64,000 bases of DNA, from assembly GCA_963773055.1 (NCBI GenBank), contig CAVYZL010000006.1, forward strand, positions 310,001 to 374,000, in the 5' to 3' direction. A program made the translations under genes and the position numbers. The notes under the pieces were generated by a model that worked only from the letters and a program-made list of their open reading frames with translations, was not told the origin of the DNA and searched no databases. The stretch is from PALSA-612 sp963773055 (lineage in GTDB: Bacteria; Actinomycetota; Thermoleophilia; Gaiellales; Gaiellaceae). Position 1 is the stretch's first letter. Each line of letters opens with the position of its first letter. This document shows positions 34,436 to 43,775 of this stretch, one piece after another.

Positions 34436-34465
34436 GGCGCCGCCGAACGAAGATTCGGTGGCGCC
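34436..34465 (+). promoter_or_regulatory. Hairpin enclosing the methylase start codon
   Basis: GGCGCCGCCGAA (34436-34447) pairs with TTCGGTGGCGCC (34454-34465) with one mismatch and a 6-base loop. The GTG at 34458 falls inside the right arm, and no Shine-Dalgarno is visible. It may end the htpX transcript, hide the start of the next gene, or both. Confidence 0.45.
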
Positions 34466-35613
34466 GACGCAGGAAGCTCTCTACGCGGGGCTCGACCTCG
34501 ATCTCTCGTGGTCCGAGCGAGAGCTGCCCGAGCGCGAACGGACGAAGCACGTCCACCGGCTGCACCCGTACCTCGGCAAGTTCATCCCCCAGCTCGTCGA
34601 GGTGCTGCTCGACCGCTACGTCCCGAAGGGCGGCCGCGTCCTCGATCCGTTCGCCGGGTCCAGGTACGACGCTCGTTCAGTCCCTCGAGAGCGACCGAGA
34701 CGCGGTGGGTGGCGACATCGCCGCCTTCAACTGCCTGCTGATGCGCGTGAAGACGGCCCGCTACAACGAGTTCACGCTCGAAAAGGAGCTCCGCGACGCC
34801 TGTACCCGGCTGGAACGGACATGTCCAACACCGACAGGTGACAGTCGCAGTGACTGTCCCCTGTCGGTTGGAGACACGGCTACGGGGTACGTGGTCGAGT
34901 GGTACGCGTCGCGCGCCGCGGCCGAGCTCCTCGCCTGGCGTGCGCTCCTCGACGACTACGAGCACGCCGACGTGATGCGCGTCGTCCTCGCGCGCGCCGC
35001 GCGCTCGGCACGCCAGACGCGCCACTTCGACCTCGAGTTTCCTCGCAGCCCGCAGCGCGGGCCGTACTGGTGCCACAAGCACCGACGCGAATGCCGCCCG
35101 GTCGAGCGGGCGGAGCACTTCCTGCGCCGCTATGCGCTCGACACGCTCGCACGGATCAAGGCGTTCGCGCGCGTGCGCGGGCGCAGCCGCGCGGCCGAGG
35201 TGCTACACGGGGACGCGCGGGAGCTCGACTGGGGCGGGCCGTACGACGCCGTCGTCACGTCGCCGCCCTATCCGGGCCTGATCGACTACCACGAGCAGCA
35301 CCGCTACGCGTACGAGCTGCTCGAGCTCGACGATCTGCGCGAGCGTGAGATCGGCGCCGCAGCGTCCGGCACGAGCCGGGCGGCGATCGCGGGCTACGTC
35401 GACGGCATCGCCGCGGTGCTTGCCAATGCGGCACAGGCTCTTCGGCCGGGTGCGCCGCTGCTCGTCGTCGTCAACGACCGGCGCGATCTCTACCCCGAGA
35501 TCCTCGAGCGCGCAGGCCTCCATGTCGAGGATCGCTTGCGCCGCCACGTAAATCGGCGCACCGGTCGCCGCGCCGGCGAATACTTCGAGGACGTCCTGGT
35601 CTGCAGGACCTAG
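34458..35613 (+). pseudogene. Orphan DNA methyltransferase (TSPPY type), one-base frame break and palindrome insertion
   Basis: From GTG 34458 the protein reads RTKHVHRLHPYLGKFIPQLV and LDPFAGS. An extra A at 34662 breaks the frame. The next frame gives GTTLVQSLESDRDAVGGDI, so the SAM motif is DPFAGSGTT. Further on are EVLHGDARELDWGG, then DAVVTSPPYPGLIDYHEQHR with the catalytic TSPPY, and ending YFEDVLVCRT. The order (FxGxG before the PP motif) suits an N4/N6 amino-methyltransferase, with a helical insert between. An in-frame palindrome at 34824-34872 adds residues in that insert. No restriction gene is adjacent. Corrected length is about 385. RNA methylation (TRM11-like) is a weaker alternative. 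Confidence 0.72.
34824..34872. repeat. REP-like palindrome inside the methylase gene
   Basis: The left arm TCCAACACCGACAGGTGAC continues to AGTC at 34846. The right arm GACTGTCCCCTGTCGGTTGGA spans 34852-34872 and is its near-perfect complement (one unpaired base, one mismatch), with a 5-base loop GCAGT. The element keeps the reading frame open (TPTGDSRSDCPLSVGD). Its compact form suggests a small mobile palindrome. Confidence 0.75.
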
Positions 35614-36516
35614 CGCGCGAGGTGGAAGCCGCCTGCTTCCTCAAGGCGAGCGATGCGCTCTTCGAGTGGCGGGTGGGTCGAGAAGAGGCCGCTGAAACCC
35701 GTCCCCCGCAACCCTGAGGCCTGGTTGAGCGGGCTTTCGATGTACATGTGCGCCGTCGCGCGGCTCGCGTTCCGGATCTCGCTCGTGTCGACGAGGAGCT
35801 TCCGCAGCGCGAGCGCCATCCCCTCGGCGTCGTTTGTGATTTCCGCCGCGGATGCGTCGGCGAGAAACTCGCGCTTTCGAGAGAGGGCGAGCTGGATGAC
35901 GACTCCCGCGATCGGGGCGATCAGCAACGAGGCGAAGGCGATGATCGTCAGGATCGGGTTCGAGCCTCGCTTGCCGCCGCCGAAGAAGGCGATTCGGAGA
36001 AGGACGTCCGAGAGGAGCGCGATCACGCCGACGAGAACGGCGACGAGCGTCATCAGGCGGACGTCGCGGTTACGGATGTGGGAGACCTCGTGCGCGAGCA
36101 CGCCTTCGAGCTCCCGCTCGTCCATCAGCTGGACGATGCCCGTCGTCACGGCGACGTAGGCGGTCTTGGGGTTGCGTCCGGCCGCGAACGCGTTCGGCGC
36201 CGAGTCTTGAATCAGCCGCAGCTCGGGCGTCTGCTCGAGCCCCGCGGCGATGGCGACGTTCTCGAGCAGCCGGTAGAGCTGGGGGTACTCGCGCTTCTCG
36301 ACCCGTTGGGCGCCGGTCCACGATCCGACCATCGAGCCCGGACGCGAACCAGGAGAAGATCGCGTAGAGGAAGCCAGCGATCGCGACGACGATGAGCAGG
36401 CTCGGCTGGAAGACGTACGCGAGAGCGACGCCGAGCACCCCGACGAGGACCGCGAAGAGAAGGAGCAGCCACGCCGTCCGCCACCGATTCGAGCGGATCT
36501 GCTCCTGGACGGTCAC
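35610..36516 (-). pseudogene. Second M48/HtpX-like protease, one-base frame break
   Basis: GTG at 36516 overlaps the lemA stop. The N-terminal part (MTVQEQIRSNRWRTAWLLLL, then two membrane helices to IFSWFASG) is broken by an extra C in the run 36337-36339. The next frame resumes SMVGSWTGAQRVEKREYPQL and continues with the zinc motif HEVSHIRNRD and EFLADASAAE. The end THPPLEERIARLEEAG is as in HtpX. Corrected length is about 301. The LemA-HtpX pair is common and thought to act together at the membrane; details are not established. The break looks like a sequence error. The stop overlaps that of the convergent methylase. Confidence 0.85.
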
Positions 36517-37073
36517 GACTGCGCGAACGTCACGTCGACCGGTTGGTCGACACCCTCACCCGCATCGAAGAACTCCCGCGGGTGGAAGGAGAACCCACGC
36601 GCGATGAGGAGCGTGGGGAACGTCTGCTGGCGGTTGTTGAAGCGGAGCACGGTCGCGTTGTAGTAGCGGCGCGCGGCGGCGATCTTGTCTTCCGTGTCCG
36701 TGAGCTCGTCCTGGAGTTTCAGGAAGTTCTCGGACGCGCGAAGCTCCGGGTAAGCCTCCGCAACCGCGAACAGCTTGCCGAGCGCGGCGCCGAGCTCCTC
36801 GTTCGCCTGTGCGGCCGCGCGCGGGCCGGAGGCCTGCATGACGCTCGCCCGGGCCTTCGTCACCTCGTCGAAGACGCCGCGCTCGTGCGCCGCGTAACCC
36901 TTGACCGCCTCGACGAGGTTCGGGATCAGGTCGGCGCGGCGGCGGAGCTGGACGTCGATGTTCGCCCAGCCTGTCTCCGCTTCGTTCCGGACGCGGACGA
37001 GGCTGTTGTAGGCGTAGACGACGTACACCGCAAGCACGACGACGACCGCGAGCACGACGATCAGCCAGAGCAC
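36513..37073 (-). CDS. lemA: LemA family protein
   Basis: 186 residues from a GTG at 37073. One N-terminal membrane helix (IVVLAVVVVLAVYVVYAYNS), then a helical domain with RNEAETGWANIDVQLRRRAD, then LIPNLVEAVKGYAAHE and YNATVLRFNNRQQTFPTLLI, the LemA signatures. The topology puts most of the protein outside or in the cytoplasm depending on orientation. It is coupled to the HtpX-like gene that follows (GTGA overlap) and divergent from comM, 40 bases away. Confidence 0.93.
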   Translation of the reverse strand: MLWLIVVLAVVVVLAVYVVYAYNSLVRVRNEAETGWANIDVQLRRRADLIPNLVEAVKGYAAHERGVFDEVTKARASVMQASGPRAAAQANEELGAALGKLFAVAEAYPELRASENFLKLQDELTDTEDKIAAARRYYNATVLRFNNRQQTFPTLLIARGFSFHPREFFDAGEGVDQPVDVTFAQS

Positions 37074-37113
37074 GTGCGGAGCCTACAGCGCACCTCGGCG
37101 CTGTCTTGACGCA

Positions 37114-38610
37114 ATGGCGTTCAGGCTGCGGGTCTACGGTCGAGCGGTGCTCGCGCGCACGGTCACCCACGCTCTCGTCGGCCTCGATGCGCGCCGGGTG
37201 GAGGTGGAGGCGAACGTCGAGAGCGGCCTGCCGAGCTTCACGATCGTCGGCCTTGCCGACCGTGCGTGCCAGGAGGCAAAGCATCGCGTGCGCTCGAGCG
37301 TCGCCGCCGCGGAGCTCGAGTGGCCGCGGCATCGGATTACCGTCAATCTCGCGCCGGCCGGCCTCCGCAAGGAGGGATCGGGCTTCGACCTTCCCATCGC
37401 GCTGGCCGTGCTCGCCGCTTCGCGCCAGATCCCGCCTGAGCGCCTGGACGGGCACGCCGCCGTGGGCGAGCTCGCGCTCGACGGGCGCGTCCGTCCGGTC
37501 GGCGGCGTCCTTGCAGCCGCTGAAGGAGCGCGGCGTGCGGGCTTCGAGCGGCTCTTCTGCTCGGCCGACTCGGCCGCCGAGGCGGCGCTCGCAGGCATCG
37601 AGCCCGTCGCGCTCCGCCATCTGGCCGAAGCCGCCGCGTACCTGCGGGGCGAATGTGAGCTGCTGCCGTACGAGCCGGCCGGCGACACCGAGCGACTGAC
37701 CCGTGCCTGGCCGGATCTCGCCGACGTCCGCGGGCAGGAGCGAGGCCGGCGTGCCCTCGAGATCGCCGCGGCAGGCTGTCACAACCTGCTGCTCGCCGGT
37801 CCGCCTGGAACGGGCAAGACCATGCTCGCGCGTCGGCTGCCCGGTGTGCTGCCGCCGCTCGACGATGACGAGGCGCTCGAGGTGACGCGCATCCACTCGG
37901 TAGCCGGCGTGCTCGCCCCCGGCCATCCGCTCGTCTCGTTTCCGCCCTTTCGGGCGCCGCACCACAGCGCATCCGTGGCCGCGATCGTCGGCGGCGGACC
38001 GGGGCCGAGGCCCGGTGAGGCGAGCCTCGCGCACCGAGGCGTCCTGCTGCTCGATGAGCTGCCGGAGTTCCTGCGGCCGGCGCTCGAGGCGCTCCGCCAG
38101 CCGCTCGAGGACGGCGTCGTCAGCATCGCGCGGGCTCAGGGCATGGCGGTCTTCCCGGCTCGGTTCCAGCTCGTCGCGACGATGAACCTGTGTTCCTGCG
38201 GTGGTCGCGGCGATCCGGCGCTCACGTGCTCCTGCTCGGCGCAGCGGCTCGCCGCGTTCCGCGACAAGCTCTCGCGGGCGCTCGTCGATCGGTTCGACCT
38301 CGTCGTGACCGTGCCACGCTCCCGGGCGCACGAGCTCGCCGCGCCCCCCGGAGAGGCGTCCGACGCCGTGGGGAAGCGCGTTCTCCAGGCGCAAGACCGG
38401 CTCGCAGGCTCCGCTCTCCATCGAGCTTCGGATGCCGACGAATTGCTCTCGCGCGCCGTTGAGCGGCTGCCGCTGTCCGGGCGTGGGCGGGCGCGCGTGG
38501 CTCGCGTGGGGCGGACGATCGCGGCGCTCGCCGGCGCCGACGGCGTCCGCGCGGAGCACGTGGCGGAAGCGCTCTCGTATCGCAAGCCGAAGGAGCTCGA
38601 CTACCCGTGA
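37114..38610 (+). CDS. comM: ComM/YifB-type Mg-chelatase-like AAA ATPase
   Basis: 498 residues. The N-terminal ChlI-like domain begins with VYGRAVLARTVTHALVGLDA and carries GLPSFTIVGLADRACQEAKH. The AAA core has Walker A AGPPGTGKTMLARRLPGVLP and Walker B LLLDELPEF, and a four-Cys zinc-like segment CSCGGRGDPALTCSCSA. The C-terminal domain includes GRARVARVGRTIAAL. ComM is a branch-migration helicase used in natural transformation where studied. Its TGA overlaps the GTG of dprA. Confidence 0.94.
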   Translation: MAFRLRVYGRAVLARTVTHALVGLDARRVEVEANVESGLPSFTIVGLADRACQEAKHRVRSSVAAAELEWPRHRITVNLAPAGLRKEGSGFDLPIALAVLAASRQIPPERLDGHAAVGELALDGRVRPVGGVLAAAEGARRAGFERLFCSADSAAEAALAGIEPVALRHLAEAAAYLRGECELLPYEPAGDTERLTRAWPDLADVRGQERGRRALEIAAAGCHNLLLAGPPGTGKTMLARRLPGVLPPLDDDEALEVTRIHSVAGVLAPGHPLVSFPPFRAPHHSASVAAIVGGGPGPRPGEASLAHRGVLLLDELPEFLRPALEALRQPLEDGVVSIARAQGMAVFPARFQLVATMNLCSCGGRGDPALTCSCSAQRLAAFRDKLSRALVDRFDLVVTVPRSRAHELAAPPGEASDAVGKRVLQAQDRLAGSALHRASDADELLSRAVERLPLSGRGRARVARVGRTIAALAGADGVRAEHVAEALSYRKPKELDYP

Positions 38611-39600
38611 GCGAGCTGACGATTGCAGCGTATGCGGCCGAGACCGGCTCCCACGTGCTCAAGGAGCCGCGCACCGCAGCGTTCGCGCGGTTCGCGCGGA
38701 CGTTCGACGAGGCGGCCTACGCCGCGTTCCTTCGCGAGCGGGGTGTTCGCTGGCTCGCGCGCTCGACGCCTGAGTTCCCTCGAGCGCTGGCCGGAATCTT
38801 CGATCCTCCGGTCGGGCTCTTCCTCCGCGGCGGGGGAGAGACCGTCATGCTCGACCGCCCGGCGGTCGCGGTCGTCGGGGCGCGGTCGTGCTCTCCCTAC
38901 GGGGCCTCCGTTGCGCGGATGCTCGGGCGCGACCTCGCCGCCGCAGGGCTCGTCATCGTCAGCGGGCTGGCGCGGGGCATCGACGGAGAGGCGCATCGCG
39001 GCGCGGTCGACGCGGGCGGCGCCACCGTTGCTGTCCTCGGCTGCGGCGTCGATCGCGTCTATCCGGCCGCGCACGCCGACCTCGCCCGGCGGATCGCCGA
39101 CCAGGGTCTGATCGTCTCCGAGTACGCCCCTGGTGTCGAGCCCGCGCCGTGGCGCTTTCCGGCTCGAAATCGCGTTATCGCCGGTCTCGCGACCGCGACC
39201 GTGGTGGTCGAGGCGCGTGAGCGGAGCGGCGCCCTGATCACAGCCGACCTCGCGCTCGAGGAGAGGCAGAGAGGTGTTCGCGGTTCCCGGCGAGATCACG
39301 AGCGCGCTCTCGGCCGGGACGAACGCCCTGCTGCGGCTCGGCGCTTCGGCCCTGACGTCGGCCGAGGACGTGCTGGAGACGTACGGGATCGTGGAGCCTG
39401 CGACTGCGGCTCCGGTTGTGAGCGAGCGCGCGGCCACAGTGCTCGCGCGACTCCGCGACACGCCGGCAGGCGCCGACGAGCTCGTGCGCCTCCTGGTGAT
39501 CGAGCCCGCGGAGGTCGCGGCGGCGCTCGCAGAGCTCGAGCTCGCCGAGCTCGTCGAGGAGAGCGCTGGCGTCTATCGCGCTGCTCCACGCACGACGTAG
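38607..39600 (+). pseudogene. dprA: DNA-processing protein DprA, one-base frame break
   Basis: GTG at 38607. The Rossmann core is intact: VAVVGARSCSPYGASVARML, then GLVIVSGLARGIDGEAHRGA, LGCGVDRVYP and FPARNRVIAGLATATVVVEA. An extra A at 39264 breaks the frame after ADLALEE; the next frame gives GREVFAVPGEITSALSAGTN and a C-terminal winged-helix end (LVRLLVIEPAEVAAALAELE) to TAG at 39598-39600. Corrected length is about 330. DprA loads RecA on incoming single strands. Without correction the first frame runs into the next gene and fakes a fusion. A sequence error is likely. Confidence 0.9.
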
Positions 39601-39617
39601 TCCCTAGGCTGCGCGTC

Positions 39618-40743
39618 ATGGACGAGCCCTTCTGGCTGGACGAGCCCGCGCCGGAGATCCCCAAACGGACGCTCGACGGCACACCGCACGTCGCGATCGT
39701 GGGCGCCGGCGTGACAGGCCTCTCGTGCGCGCTCGCGCTCGCCAGAACGGGCCTACGCGTGCGCGTGTACGACGCGCGGCGCGTCGCGGAGGGGGCAAGC
39801 GGCCGGAACGGCGGGTTCGCCTTGCGCGGAACCGCCGCGCCGTACCCGGTTGCGGTCGAGACGGTCGGCCGCGAGGCCGCGCGGCTCCTGTGGCGGCGGA
39901 CGGAGGACGCGCTCGACGAGATGGCTGAGCTCGCGGGCGATTCCCTCGTCCGCACGGGCAGCCTGCGGATCGCGAACGACCACGAGGAGCGCACGGAGCT
40001 CGAGGAGGAGCTCGAGGCTCTCCTGGCGGACGGCTTCGCCGCCGAATGGGTCGACGGCAGCGAGCTGAAGCCCGCCGGCCGGTTCGTCGGGGCGATCTTC
40101 CACCCCCCGGACGCGGCACTGCAACCGGGGCGCTGGGTACGTCGCCTCGCGGTCCTCGCCGCCGAGGCGGGAGCGGAGATCCGCGAGGGCGAGCGCGTCG
40201 GATCGTTCTTTGGACCTCGACGCCGAGCAGGTCGTCGTCGCGACGGACGGCTATCCGAGCGGCCTCGTGGGTGAGCTCGGGAGCCTCATCATCCCTACTC
40301 GTGGCCAGATGGTCGCCACCGCGCCGCTCGCGGAGCGACTCTACTCGTGCCCGCACTACGCACGGCACGGCTTCGACTACTGGCAGCAGGACGCGGACGG
40401 CCGACTCCTCGCCGGGGGGTTCCGCGACGAGTCGCTGCTGGAGGAGCTGACGACGGATGAACGGACGACGCCGGTGATCCAGGCGGCTCTGGAGGCGTTC
40501 GTCACCGAGCTCGCGGGCCATCCCGTCGAGATCACGCATCGCTGGGCGGGGCTGTTCGGGCTCGTGCTCGACTTTCTGCCGGTCGTCGGCCGTGTCCCGG
40601 GAGACGATCGCGCCTGGGTCGCCGGAGGCTATTCCGGTCACGGGAACGTGCTCGGGTTCCTTTGCGGCGAGCTCGTGGCGGGCGCGCTGCTCGGCCAGAC
40701 GCCGCCCGAGCTCGCCCTCTTCGATCCTGTCCGACTCCTGTAG
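39618..40743 (+). pseudogene. FAD-dependent amine/amino-acid oxidoreductase (DAO family), one-base frame break
   Basis: ATG at 39618. The FAD-binding Rossmann fold reads HVAIVGAGVTGLSCALALAR, and ASGRNGGFALRGTA is the second flavin contact of the DAO family. An extra T in the run 40209-40211 breaks the frame; removing it gives GSFLDLDAEQVVVATDGYPS and then a normal end with GLVLDFLPVVGRVPGDDRAW and GGYSGHGNVLGFLCGELVAG. Corrected length is about 374. Related enzymes oxidise gamma-glutamylputrescine, glycine or other amines; the substrate is not clear. The break is probably an error. Confidence 0.82.
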
Positions 40744-40755
40744 TCGGGTCTCCGG

Positions 40756-40784
40756 TTGTCACCATTCACGACCCGTCGTATAGT
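40756..40784 (+). promoter_or_regulatory. Sigma70-type promoter for the subtilase gene
   Basis: TTGTCA (40756-40761), a 17-base spacer, and TATAGT (40779-40784): five of six consensus bases in each box with ideal spacing. A start near 40791 would leave about 85 bases of leader before the ATG at 40876. It overlaps only the end region of the oxidase gene. Confidence 0.75.
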
Positions 40785-40875
40785 CCCCGTGCGTCCAGTC
40801 CGCAGGTCGAGCGCCAGAGGAGGAACGGCAGGCTCGTCGTCATCGTGCAGCGTCGTGCGAGGAAAAGGAGAGGGC

Positions 40876-42763
40876 ATGAATAGGCTGAGAGTCGGCGTAC
40901 TCGCCGGCGTGTTTGTCGTTGCGGCAGTAGCAGTAGGCGGTGCCGGGGCCGGCGGAAGCACGCCGTTCGGCGCGGCAAAGCCAACTGCTTCTCCGCTCGT
41001 CAACCGCTTTATCGTCGTGATGAAGCCGGGCGTCGGCGTCTCGGCGATAAGTCCCACCGTGCAGGCGGCGGGAGGTCATATCGCCGCGGCGATCCCCGAG
41101 GCGAACATCCAGATCGTGTCGGGCTCGGCGCCGGGGCTGCGCCAGGCGCTTTCGGCGAACCCGAACGTTCAGGCTGTCGCCCGCGATCGCATCGAGCATC
41201 TGGTCGAGCCGTCTGGCGACCCCCAGTTCTATTCGGGTACGCAAGGCGCCAAGTACGGCCTCAACTTTGAGGACAAGCTCGGCACACAGGCGTTCGTTCC
41301 GCCGAGCGACCCCGCGACAGCCGACACCTGCACGTTCTACGGCTTCTCGCCGTGCATGCAGTGGGACCTCGGTCGTGTGGGCATTCCGGGTGGGTGGAAC
41401 GGCACCGTCGGCGGCGGCTCAGCTGACGTGATGGTCGGTGTCGCTGACACCGGTCTCGACTACACCCACTCCGACCTCGCACAGAAGGTCGCCGTCGTCA
41501 AGGACTTCCTGCCGATGGAGGACCCCCCTATCTGCGAGACGTTCTTCGGAGCGTCGGAGGCGGACGCGCAGGCATTCACCGGCGCACCGGCAATTGATCT
41601 CGACTTCAACGGTCACGGCAGCTGGATCGGCGGCGACATCGCCGGTCGGCTGCAGGGGACTGGCGTCAACGGCATCGCGCCGGGCGTTTCGCTCGTCTCG
41701 CTGAAGATCTCCGGTTGGTGTGGATCGGCCTACACCTCGACGATCATGGCGGCTTTCTACTACGCCGCCAACGCCGGGCTCGACGTGGTCAGCATCTCGT
41801 TCGGTGGTTACCTCGATCGGTCTGACCCCGACCAGGATCTGATCTACCGCCAGGAGTCGCAGGCGGTCAACTACGCGACGCACAAGGGCACGCTGATCGT
41901 CGCGGCGTCGGGCAACGAGCACGCGCGCATCGGCGCGGGTGGCAAGGTTCTGAGCCACGGCATCCTCACGGCTCCGCCAGGGGGCACCGACCTCTTCGGC
42001 CTCTACGAGGACCCGGGTGGCCTTCCGGGCGTCGTCGACGTTTCGTCGACCGGGAACATCGTCAACCTCCCGTCGGCGGTGCCATGCCCGCCGGACTCCG
42101 ACGCCGCAGGGGACGCGACGTTCCAGGCGTGGTGTAAGCCGCTCGACGGACGCGCACCAGTCGTTCGGCATCGGCAAGCAGGACCAGCTCGCCTACTACT
42201 CGAACTACGGGCCGCGAATCGACATCGCCGCCCCGGGTGGTGCGCGGAAGTTCAACCTGCCCTACTGGGATCGTGGAGGCTGTGAGGGTTGGCCGTGGTG
42301 TGGCTACGGCTCCGTCAACGACGGATCGTCCGACGTGGACGGTTTCAACGTCTGGGAGGACTTCAGTACGATCTCCAACTGGTCGGTCGACATCCCGTGC
42401 GTCTCCTTCATCGCGCTGTTCGGCTTTGTCGATGGCGAGTGCTACAACTCGATCCAGGGGACGTCGATGGCTACACCGCACGTGTCGGCCGTCGCTGCGC
42501 TGATCGCAACCGCGTTCCCGGCTCAGGCGAGGCACAAGCCGTCGGTGATCAAGCAGCGGCTGGGGACGACGACCTTCAAGCACAGCTCACCGCACGGCTG
42601 GAACGCCACGCCGCCGGTGAGTGCCACGGACACGTCGGCAGCCGATCAGACGGGTGACACCTGTCCAGGCGGTTGGTGCCACCTCGGTGGCGCGGCGATC
42701 AAGGACTCCGAGGCATACGGAGCCGGCATCGTCAACGCCGACCGGGCGATTCACCAGCACTGA
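40876..42763 (+). pseudogene. Secreted S8 subtilisin-like protease, one-base frame break
   Basis: ATG at 40876 with AAGGAG upstream. Signal peptide (RVGVLAGVFVVAAVAVGGAG), then a propeptide-like I9 region (NRFIVVMKPGVGVSAISPTV), then the catalytic Asp in VGVADTGLDYTHSDL, the His in DFNGHGSWIGGDIAG, and the Ser in GTSMATPHVSAVAAL. The His motif differs from the usual HGTHVAG. An extra G at 42148-42149 breaks the frame; removal gives KPLDDAHQSFGIGKQDQLAY. Corrected length is about 628. A strong promoter precedes and a strong terminator follows, so it is a single transcription unit. Exported protease; substrate unknown. Confidence 0.88.
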
Positions 42764-42786
42764 GCAGGACGCAGTCGTAAGAACCA

Positions 42787-42814
42787 CACGAGGGGCGGGG
42801 CAACCCGCCCCTCG
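42787..42814. terminator. Strong bidirectional-type terminator after the subtilase gene
   Basis: A perfect 12-bp stem (ACGAGGGGCGGG / CCCGCCCCTCGT) closes a GCAA tetraloop and is followed by TGTAT. It lies 23 bases after the subtilase stop and 6 bases from the stop of the convergent gene ending at 42821, so it can serve both. Confidence 0.85.
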
Positions 42815-42820
42815 TTGTAT

Positions 42821-43183
42821 CTATGGCGCCTGGTAGAGGCCGAGCGAGACGGTGAAGTCGAGCTGGTCGACGTGGTCCGCGCGGACGTGCACGAGGTTCG
42901 GCCGGACGCGCGGCGCCACGATGCCGATCCGCGGATACGGCGAGACGCGGTAGGTGCCCGGCGAGAGCAGCACGCGGTACGAGCCGTTCGTCCCCGATCG
43001 GACCCGGGTCGACTCGCCCTTCCGCGTGAAGATGAGCGTCGCGCGCGTCGGGCCTGCCGCGCAGAGCTTGCCGCTGGCGCAGGCCCGCTGCACCGTGCCC
43101 GTGAGACCGCTCGACGTCGACGCGCCGATCGCCGGGCTGATGCACACGGCAACGGCGGCGGCCGTTGCGAGAATGGCCTTCAT
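42821..43183 (-). CDS. Small secreted beta-sandwich (carboxypeptidase-regulatory-like) protein
   Basis: 120 residues from the ATG at 43183. A signal peptide (MKAILATAAAVAVCISPAIG) precedes a domain starting SGLTGTVQRACASGKLCAAG, with two Cys, then ESTRVRSGTNGSYRVLLSPG and TYRVSPYPRIG. The GTNGSYRVLLSPGTYRV pattern is typical of CarboxypepD_reg-like Ig folds in exported actinobacterial proteins. Role unknown. It is convergent with the subtilase gene. Confidence 0.75.
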   Translation of the reverse strand: MKAILATAAAVAVCISPAIGASTSSGLTGTVQRACASGKLCAAGPTRATLIFTRKGESTRVRSGTNGSYRVLLSPGTYRVSPYPRIGIVAPRVRPNLVHVRADHVDQLDFTVSLGLYQAP

Positions 43184-43316
43184 CGTTCGATGGTGCCAGA
43201 CCGCACCATCGCTGCGGACGCACGCGGAGCGATTTTGCGCGACCTTCACAAAGCCGGACGCGATACGCGGGCGCGAACGTGAGCGCCGCTCCCGCGGCAA
43301 ATCGGCTTGGTTAGGC

Positions 43317-43682
43317 CTATTCCGGTGCCGCTGCGGTCTCGTCGCTCTGGAACAGGGCAAACGGGTTGCCCTCCGTGTCCTCGCAGACCGCGAAGTACCC
43401 GATCGTCGGAATCGGGGTCTTCGGCATCACGACCTTGCCGCCTAGCGACTCGACGCGGCCAGCCGTTTCGGCGACGTCGTCCGTGTCGAAGTAGACCGTG
43501 AGGCCGCTCTCGCCGCCCTGCGTCGGGTAGAGGCCGCCCCCGGGCTCGGTGCCGCTGATCATGTGGTACTCGTTCGCGCCTTCCCACGACTGGAACTCCC
43601 AGCCGAACAGCGAGCCCCAAAACTCCTTCGCGCGCCCCGTGTCCTTGGACGGAATCTCGAAGTGGACGAGGTTGCCTGCCAT
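43317..43682 (-). CDS. VOC (glyoxalase/dioxygenase-like) family protein
   Basis: 121 residues. NLVHFEIPSKDTGRAKEFWG opens the first beta-alpha-beta-beta-beta module (metal His in HFEI), and VESLGGKVVMPKTPIPTIGY with FAVCEDTEGNPFALFQSDE the second. AAAGGAG precedes the ATG at 43682. Members are enzymes or antibiotic-binding proteins; this one resembles the stand-alone type of unknown substrate. Divergent from the cyclase fusion at 43776. Confidence 0.88.
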   Translation of the reverse strand: MAGNLVHFEIPSKDTGRAKEFWGSLFGWEFQSWEGANEYHMISGTEPGGGLYPTQGGESGLTVYFDTDDVAETAGRVESLGGKVVMPKTPIPTIGYFAVCEDTEGNPFALFQSDETAAAPE

Positions 43683-43775
43683 GCACGCTCCTTTCTCGTT
43701 CGGTCAGGAAAAACTACAAGCCGAGGACGGCAGATCGCACTTGCGCGGCATCGGTCGCGGGCCGACACTTGAGCG

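Noticed and set aside
39250..39275. Programmed ribosomal frameshifting in dprA, and by extension in the other broken genes
   Set aside because: No slippery heptamer with a downstream structure is seen, the shifts go in both directions, and they occur in many unrelated genes. Sequence error explains them better.
38607..40274. A DprA-oxidoreductase fusion
   Set aside because: The DprA C terminus continues in the next frame to 39600 and the oxidase has its own ATG at 39618. The joined frame arises from the extra base at 39264.
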